Below, in pieces: positions 13,595 through 18,765 of a DNA stretch of 18,765 nucleotides (the first letter of the stretch is position 1; the number at the start of each line of letters is the position of its first letter). The translations under genes were made by a program, and so were the position numbers. The notes beneath the pieces were generated by a model that was given only the letters and a program-made list of their open reading frames with translations, ran no database searches and was not told the DNA's origin. This stretch comes from Wocania_A sp964021735. GTDB taxonomy: Bacteria; Bacteroidota; Bacteroidia; Flavobacteriales; Flavobacteriaceae. The stretch is from positions 1-18,765 of the forward strand of contig NZ_CAXIBN010000051.1 of assembly GCF_964021735.1 (NCBI RefSeq), written 5' to 3'.

Positions 13595-15328
13595 ATGGAA
13601 CCAGAAACCATGACAAAAGCAAAGTACTTAGAACAACCAACCGAACGTATAACAGGTTGTGAGGCCATAGTTAGATGTTTAATAGCCGAAGGTGTTGATA
13701 TTCTTTACGGATATCCAGGTGGTGCTATTATGCCAGTTTATGATGAGTTATATAAATATAGAAATGAAATTCATCATGTATTAACACGCCACGAACAAGG
13801 TGCTGCACATGCAGCACAGGGATTTGCTAGAATTTCTGGACGTGTTGGTGTTGCTATGGCAACTTCAGGTCCAGGAGCAACAAACTTAATTACAGGTATT
13901 GCAGATGCACAAATAGACTCTACGCCTTTAGTATGTATAACAGGTCAAGTTCCATCTCATTTATTAGGTAGCGATGCTTTTCAAGAAACCGATATCGTAG
14001 GTATTTCTACACCTGTCACTAAATGGAATTGTCAAGTAACCAAAGCCTCAGAAATTCCTGAAGTTTTGGCTAAAGCATTTTATATAGCTAAAAGCGGTAG
14101 ACCTGGCCCAGTATTAATTGATATTACAAAAGATGCCCAGTTTGGAGAACTTGATTTTAAATATGAAAAGTGTACAGGTGTACGTAGCTATATTCCTGTT
14201 CCAAAAACCAATTTAGAGTCTGTAAAAGCTGCCGCAGAACTAATTAATACCGCTAAAAAACCAATGATTGTTTGGGGACAAGGTATTATTTTAGGAAAAG
14301 CAGAAGAACAACTAAAAGCAATCGTTGAAAAGGCAGGAATCCCAGCAGCATGGACTATCATGGGCGCTTCAGCATTACCAACATCTCATCCATTAAATAT
14401 TGGTATGGTAGGTATGCACGGTAATTATGCACCAAATAAATTAACTAATGAATGTGACGTATTAATTGCAATAGGAATGCGTTTTGACGACCGTGTTACC
14501 GGAAGTTTAGACACCTACGCAAAACAAGCAAAAGTTATTCATTTTGATATTGACCCAGCTGAGATTAATAAAAACGTACATGCAGATGTGGCTGTTTTAG
14601 GCGATTCTAAAGATAGCTTAACGCAATTGCTACCACTGTTAAATGAAAATTCTCATGAATCATGGCATCAAGAATTCAAAGATTTGTACGCCATTGAATA
14701 CGATACTGTAATAAAAAATGATCTTCACCCAAGCAAAGAAGGCTTAACTATGGGTGAAGTTTTAAAAGAAATAAATATTCAAAGCAAAGGTAACGCAGCC
14801 ATCGTTTCAGATGTAGGTCAACACCAAATGATTGCTTGTCGTTATTCAGAGTTTAACAAATCAAAAAGCAACATTACATCTGGTGGTTTAGGCACCATGG
14901 GATTTGCATTACCAGCAGCAATTGGAGCTAAAATGGCAGCACCAGAACGCGAAGTTGTTGCCATTATTGGAGATGGTGGCTATCAAATGAATATTCAAGA
15001 ATTAGGTACAATTTTTCAGCAAAAAGCTGCGGTTAAAATTGTAGTATTAAACAATGAATTCTTAGGGATGGTACGCCAGTGGCAACAATTATTTTTTGAT
15101 AAACGTTACGCATCTACCGAAATGACAAATCCGAATTTTGTAGCTATAGCAGAAGGTTATTATATAAAAGCTAGAAAAGTAACAAAACGTGAAGAATTAG
15201 CCGAAGCTGTAAAAGAAATGATAGCCTCAAAAGAATCTTATTTCTTAGAAGTTTGTGTAGAAAAAGAAGACAACGTATTCCCTATGATTCCTTCGGGAGC
15301 ATCAGTTTCAGACATCCGCCTAAGCTAA
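13595..15328 (+). CDS. ilvB: Acetolactate (acetohydroxyacid) synthase, large catalytic subunit
   Basis: This subunit condenses pyruvate with pyruvate or 2-oxobutanoate, the committed step of Val/Leu/Ile synthesis, using ThDP, Mg and FAD. Counted from the ATG at 13595 it has 577 residues. The N-terminal ThDP-binding domain has GYPGGAIMPVYDE and the catalytic Glu at about 67 (TRHEQGAAHAAQGFA). The central FAD-type domain includes GMRFDDRVTG. The C-terminal ThDP domain has GDG at 459-461 and the metal-binding Asn at about 487 (VLNNEFLGMVRQWQQ), with the Trp that lines the herbicide/substrate channel. The frame is also open from a TTG at 13586, immediately after the ilvD stop; the ATGs at 13595 and 13610 are both possible starts, and 13595 is preferred. 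Either way it is tightly coupled to ilvD. Confidence 0.97.
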   Translation: MEPETMTKAKYLEQPTERITGCEAIVRCLIAEGVDILYGYPGGAIMPVYDELYKYRNEIHHVLTRHEQGAAHAAQGFARISGRVGVAMATSGPGATNLITGIADAQIDSTPLVCITGQVPSHLLGSDAFQETDIVGISTPVTKWNCQVTKASEIPEVLAKAFYIAKSGRPGPVLIDITKDAQFGELDFKYEKCTGVRSYIPVPKTNLESVKAAAELINTAKKPMIVWGQGIILGKAEEQLKAIVEKAGIPAAWTIMGASALPTSHPLNIGMVGMHGNYAPNKLTNECDVLIAIGMRFDDRVTGSLDTYAKQAKVIHFDIDPAEINKNVHADVAVLGDSKDSLTQLLPLLNENSHESWHQEFKDLYAIEYDTVIKNDLHPSKEGLTMGEVLKEINIQSKGNAAIVSDVGQHQMIACRYSEFNKSKSNITSGGLGTMGFALPAAIGAKMAAPEREVVAIIGDGGYQMNIQELGTIFQQKAAVKIVVLNNEFLGMVRQWQQLFFDKRYASTEMTNPNFVAIAEGYYIKARKVTKREELAEAVKEMIASKESYFLEVCVEKEDNVFPMIPSGASVSDIRLS

Positions 15329-15340
15329 ATTTTACAAAAA

Positions 15341-15874
15341 ATGAACGAAGACATAAAAACATTAACCATTTCAATTTATACTGAAAATAATATCGGTTTA
15401 CTAAATCGTATATCTGCTATCTTTCAAAGAAGACATATCAATATTGAAAGCTTAACAACATCACAATCAGAAATTGAAGGCGTAAACAGATTTGTAATAG
15501 TAGTAGATATTACAGAATCTCAAGCAAAAAAAATAATCGGACAATTTGAAAAACAAATTGAAGTGATTCGCGCTTATTATCATACTGAAGAAGAAACTAT
15601 TTATCAAGAATCTGGTATGTTTAAAATAAAGTCAGATCTACTTTTTGATGAGCCTCAAATTCAAAATATAATCAAAGAGAGTAACGCAAGAATTGTAACG
15701 GTAAATAAAGATTTTTTTGTTCTTGAAAAATCAGGCAGACGACAAGAAATAGAATTATTACGACGCGAATTAAATGCGTTTGGCATTATGCAATTTGTGC
15801 GTTCTGGACGTATTGCTGTTACAAAAGAAGAAATGAAAATAACCGAAATGCTTCAGGCATTCAATAACCAATAA
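15341..15874 (+). CDS. ilvN: Acetolactate synthase, small regulatory subunit
   Basis: This 177-residue partner activates the large subunit and confers valine feedback inhibition. The N-terminal ACT domain (about 7-80) begins LTISIYTENNIGLLNRISAIF. Alignment by eye to E. coli IlvH places G19 and N34 (INIESLT) at the positions of IlvH Gly14 and Asn29, which bind valine, so feedback sensitivity is expected to be retained. The C-terminal half (about 95-170) matches the second alpha-beta domain and ends near FVRSGRIAVTK, the usual signature. It starts 12 bp after ilvB and ends 17 bp before ilvC, in the standard order for this operon. Confidence 0.97.
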   Translation: MNEDIKTLTISIYTENNIGLLNRISAIFQRRHINIESLTTSQSEIEGVNRFVIVVDITESQAKKIIGQFEKQIEVIRAYYHTEEETIYQESGMFKIKSDLLFDEPQIQNIIKESNARIVTVNKDFFVLEKSGRRQEIELLRRELNAFGIMQFVRSGRIAVTKEEMKITEMLQAFNNQ

Positions 15875-15891
15875 TTAACAATTAAATTAAA

Positions 15892-17367
15892 ATGGGAAAT
15901 TATTTTAACACCCTTTCATTAAGAGACAAATTAAACCAATTAGCAAAGTGTAGATTCATGGATTCTTCAGAATTTGAAGATGGTGTAAATGCTTTAAAAG
16001 GTAAAAAAATAGTGATTGTAGGCTGTGGTGCTCAAGGATTAAATCAAGGTTTAAACATGAGAGATTCTGGTTTAGACATATCTTACGCATTACGAGATGC
16101 TGCTATTACTGAAAAACGGGCATCTTATGTTAATGCATCTGAAAACGGTTTTACAGTAGGTACATACAAAGAGTTAATTCCAACAGCAGATTTGGTGTTA
16201 AATTTAACACCAGATAAGCAACATACCAATGTTGTAAATGCCGTAATGCCATTAATGAAACAAGGTGCTACACTATCATATTCTCACGGTTTTAATATTG
16301 TTGAAGAAGGCATGCAAATTCGTAAAGACCTAACGGTTATTATGGTGGCACCAAAGTGTCCTGGAACTGAAGTAAGAGAAGAATACAAAAGAGGTTTTGG
16401 TGTGCCAACTTTAATTGCGGTGCATGAAGAAAATAATCCAGAAGGAAAAGGCTGGGCGCAAGCTAAAGCCTATGCAGTAGCAACTGGTGGAGATAGAGCA
16501 GGTGTTTTAGCATCATCTTTTGTCGCAGAAGTAAAATCTGATTTAATGGGAGAGCAAACCATTCTTTGTGGGTTGTTACAAACAGGTTCTATTTTATGTT
16601 TTGATAAAATGGTAGAAGAAGGAATCGATGCAGGATATGCTTCAAAATTAATTCAATACGGTTGGGAGACTATTACAGAAGGTCTTAAATACGGCGGAAT
16701 CACTAACATGATGGATCGTCTTTCTAATACAGCAAAAATTAAAGCTTTTGAATTATCGGAAGAATTAAAAGATATTATGCGCCCGTTATTTCAAAAACAT
16801 ATGGACGATATTATTGAAGGCCATTTCTCTAAAGGGATGATGGAAGATTGGGCTAATGACGATAAAGATTTATTAGGTTGGAGAGCAGCAACTGCTGAAA
16901 CGGCTTTTGAAAAAACACCAGCAGGAGATGTTGAGATTTCTGAGCAAGAATATTATGATAATGGTGTATTAATGGTCGCTATGGTTAGAGCCGGAGTTGA
17001 ATTGGCTTTTGAGGCCATGACAGAGTCTGGAATTATTGATGCCTCTGCTTACTACGAGTCGCTGCACGAAACACCACTTATTGCAAACACTATTGCAAGA
17101 AAAAAATTATACGAAATGAACAGTGTAATCTCTGATACAGCAGAGTACGGATGTTATTTGTTCGATCATGCATGTAAGCCTTTATTGGCAGATTTTATGA
17201 AAACCGTAGATACTGATGTTATTGGTAAAACCTATGCTGCTGATAATGGTGACGGTGTTGATAATGCAAGATTAATTGAAGTTAATGCAGCTTTAAGAAA
17301 TCACCCAGTTGAAAAAGTTGGGGCATTTTTAAGAGCGTCAATGACGGCTATGAAGCCCATAGTTTAA
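15892..17367 (+). CDS. ilvC: Ketol-acid reductoisomerase (class II, long form)
   Basis: The enzyme isomerises and reduces 2-acetolactate or 2-aceto-2-hydroxybutanoate to the dihydroxy acids, using NADPH and Mg. With 491 residues it is the long (class II) type, as in E. coli, with a duplicated knotted C-terminal domain. The Rossmann motif GCGAQG is at 44-49. R68, R76 and S78, the NADPH-phosphate contacts of the E. coli enzyme, are at the same numbers here, so NADPH preference is predicted. The catalytic and metal residues H132, D217, E221, E389, E393 and S414 also all fall at the E. coli numbers. The ATG at 15892 is preceded by AT-rich sequence without a clear ribosome-binding site. Confidence 0.98.
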   Translation: MGNYFNTLSLRDKLNQLAKCRFMDSSEFEDGVNALKGKKIVIVGCGAQGLNQGLNMRDSGLDISYALRDAAITEKRASYVNASENGFTVGTYKELIPTADLVLNLTPDKQHTNVVNAVMPLMKQGATLSYSHGFNIVEEGMQIRKDLTVIMVAPKCPGTEVREEYKRGFGVPTLIAVHEENNPEGKGWAQAKAYAVATGGDRAGVLASSFVAEVKSDLMGEQTILCGLLQTGSILCFDKMVEEGIDAGYASKLIQYGWETITEGLKYGGITNMMDRLSNTAKIKAFELSEELKDIMRPLFQKHMDDIIEGHFSKGMMEDWANDDKDLLGWRAATAETAFEKTPAGDVEISEQEYYDNGVLMVAMVRAGVELAFEAMTESGIIDASAYYESLHETPLIANTIARKKLYEMNSVISDTAEYGCYLFDHACKPLLADFMKTVDTDVIGKTYAADNGDGVDNARLIEVNAALRNHPVEKVGAFLRASMTAMKPIV

Positions 17368-17395
17368 TATAAAATTTTATCCCACAAGGATTTCT

Positions 17396-17416
17396 GTGCT
17401 GAACTTATTTCAGTAT
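17396..17416. repeat. Small palindrome in the ilvC-ilvA gap, resembling a dispersed flavobacterial intergenic repeat
   Basis: CTGAA (17399-17403) and TTCAG (17409-17413) form an inverted repeat within TGCTGAACTTATTTCAGTAT (17397-17416), preceded by CCCACAAGGATTTCTG. It looks like a decayed copy of the TGCTGAACTTGTTTCAGCATC type of sequence that I remember from intergenic regions of many marine flavobacteria. Recognition is from memory and needs a genome-wide count. Confidence 0.4.
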
Positions 17417-17449
17417 ATAACCTTACAGATATTTTTTAAAATACAATTA

Positions 17450-18715
17450 ATGAATAAGGAGAAAACCACATATTTTCCTAATCTTAATGATATAAAGCTA
17501 GCTGCCGATACCATTAAAAATGTATCGGCAGTTACGCCTTTATATCCTAGTGTTAGATATTCAAACACGCATCAGGCTCATGTGTTTTTTAAACGAGAAG
17601 ATTTACAACAAGTTAGATCGTATAAAATTAGAGGTGCTTATAATAAAATAAGCACTTTATCAAAAGAAGAATCCAAAAACGGTGTGGTTTGTGCTAGTGC
17701 AGGAAATCATGCCCAAGGCGTAGCACTATCATGTAAACTATTAAAAATTAATGGCACTATTTTTATGCCTGCACCAACACCTAATCAAAAAGTTGAACAG
17801 GTTAAAATGTTTGGAGGCGAGTACGTTTCTATCGTATTAAAAGGCGATACTTTTGATGATGCTTATCATTTAGCAATAACCGAATGCAAACTATTAAACA
17901 AGACTTTTATTCATCCTTTTAATGACAAAAAAGTTATTGAAGGACAATCTACCATTGCTTTAGAAATTTTAGAACAAACGACTAAACCTATAGATTATGT
18001 TTTTATAGCCGTTGGTGGAGGTGGTTTAGCAGCAGGTCTATCAACTGTTTTTAAAACATTATCTCCAAACACAAAAATTATTGGTGTTGAGCCAGAAGGC
18101 GCACCATCGATGTCGGTTTCAATAAAAAATAATAAAAATACCACATTAGAAAACATTGAAAAATTTGTTGATGGTGCAGCAGTAAAGCGTGTTGGCGATT
18201 TAACCTTTCCTATATGCAAGCAAAATCTTGATGCAATGATTACTGTTCCAGAAGGCAAAGTTTGTCAAACCATTTTAGATCTATACAATAGAGATGCTAT
18301 TGTAGTAGAACCAGCAGGGGCGTTAAGTATTTCGGCTTTAGATTTTTATGCCAATGAAATAAAAGACAAACATGTAGTTTGTGTTGTTAGTGGTAGCAAT
18401 AATGATATAACTAGAACATCTGAAATTAAAGAACGAGCCTTGTTATATGCTAATTTAAAGCACTATTTTATTATTAAGTTTCCGCAGCGCGCTGGTGCTT
18501 TAAAGGAGTTTGTTGTTGATATTTTAGGAGAGAATGATGATATTACTTATTTTCAATATGCTAAAAAAACAAATCGTGAAAATGGGTCTGCTGTAGTTGG
18601 TATTCAATTAAAAGCTTCATCAAATTTAGAACCACTAATTACCAAGATGAAGCAACATAATTTTTATGGTGACTACTTGAACAACAAACCCGATTTGTTT
18701 CAATTCTTAGTATAG
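17450..18715 (+). CDS. ilvA: Threonine deaminase (threonine ammonia-lyase, biosynthetic)
   Basis: The enzyme deaminates threonine to 2-oxobutanoate, the entry to isoleucine, using PLP. It has 421 residues: a fold-type II PLP domain (about 10-325), then a single ACT-like regulatory domain (about 335-421). This is the shorter form, not the two-ACT-repeat form of about 514 residues in E. coli. The PLP lysine is K59 (VRSYKIRGAYNK). SAGNHAQG (83-90) and the glycine loop GGGGLAAG (189-196) bind the substrate carboxylate and the PLP phosphate. The regulatory tail with FPQRAGALKEFV is typical of the isoleucine-sensitive biosynthetic enzyme. The frame is open from a GTG at 17396, but the 18 extra residues derive from the palindromic spacer, so the ATG at 17450 is chosen. 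The gap to ilvC is 82 bp. A weak GATGTGG/CCAACATC inverted repeat follows the stop, without a T-run. Confidence 0.96.
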   Translation: MNKEKTTYFPNLNDIKLAADTIKNVSAVTPLYPSVRYSNTHQAHVFFKREDLQQVRSYKIRGAYNKISTLSKEESKNGVVCASAGNHAQGVALSCKLLKINGTIFMPAPTPNQKVEQVKMFGGEYVSIVLKGDTFDDAYHLAITECKLLNKTFIHPFNDKKVIEGQSTIALEILEQTTKPIDYVFIAVGGGGLAAGLSTVFKTLSPNTKIIGVEPEGAPSMSVSIKNNKNTTLENIEKFVDGAAVKRVGDLTFPICKQNLDAMITVPEGKVCQTILDLYNRDAIVVEPAGALSISALDFYANEIKDKHVVCVVSGSNNDITRTSEIKERALLYANLKHYFIIKFPQRAGALKEFVVDILGENDDITYFQYAKKTNRENGSAVVGIQLKASSNLEPLITKMKQHNFYGDYLNNKPDLFQFLV

Positions 18716-18765
18716 ATGTGGTGATATTTGTTTTAATAAAGCCCTCCAACATCATGTGCAAAACT

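Noticed and set aside
17396..17449. GTG start extending ilvA by 18 residues
   Set aside because: The extension is translated from the palindromic spacer and does not resemble threonine deaminase N-termini; the ATG at 17450 fits.
18715..18753. GATGTGG/CCAACATC inverted repeat after ilvA as a terminator
   Set aside because: The stem is imperfect, the loop about 24 nt, and no T-run follows within the window; transcription may continue into genes beyond the edge.

Overview
The window is AT-rich and reads as a chromosomal segment of a member of the Flavobacteriaceae (Bacteroidota). The evidence is: GLPGLI-family proteins beside a carboxypeptidase-regulatory/TonB-receptor-like outer-membrane protein, promoters of the Bacteroidota type (TTG about 19-21 bp upstream of TAnnTTTG), A-rich translation starts with little Shine-Dalgarno signal, and protein sequences typical of that family. 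No insertion sequence, phage gene or CRISPR array is visible.

Left part (1-3921): the 3' end of an App1-type phosphatase-domain gene on the + strand meets a minus-strand block. Read 3921 to 249, that block is a sensor histidine kinase, an OmpR-family response regulator (8-bp overlap), then, after a 115-bp gap, an exported protein of unknown function and a deoxynucleoside kinase. Middle-left (4071-9610): divergently from the two-component system run three tandem GLPGLI-family exported proteins and a 912-residue outer-membrane beta-barrel protein. The shared intergenic region carries three GTTAAC units in exact 10-bp phase, directly upstream of a good kinase promoter. This looks like the operator of the adjacent regulator. 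I read 3921-9610 as one signalling and envelope module of unknown substrate, and it is the least explained system here.

Middle (9611-11899): a terminator, a tRNA-Tyr gene with a textbook promoter, its terminator, and then metK on the minus strand. metK ends in a strong terminator and begins with a leader of about 130 nt. That leader can form an 11-bp closing stem plus an internal hairpin, and is a candidate S-adenosylmethionine-responsive element. Divergent from metK is a leader for branched-chain amino acid genes: a promoter, a 20-codon peptide (8 Ile, 2 Val, 1 Leu) and an intrinsic terminator, before ilvD. This is the layout of a ribosome-mediated attenuator.

Right part (11900-18715): ilvD, ilvB, ilvN, ilvC and ilvA, all + strand. 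These encode every step from threonine to 2-oxobutanoate and from pyruvate/2-oxobutanoate to the 2-oxo acid precursors of valine and isoleucine. Only the final transaminase and the leucine branch are absent from the window. Catalytic and feedback-control residues are intact throughout. The final ilvC-ilvA gap carries a small palindrome that resembles a dispersed intergenic repeat of flavobacteria.
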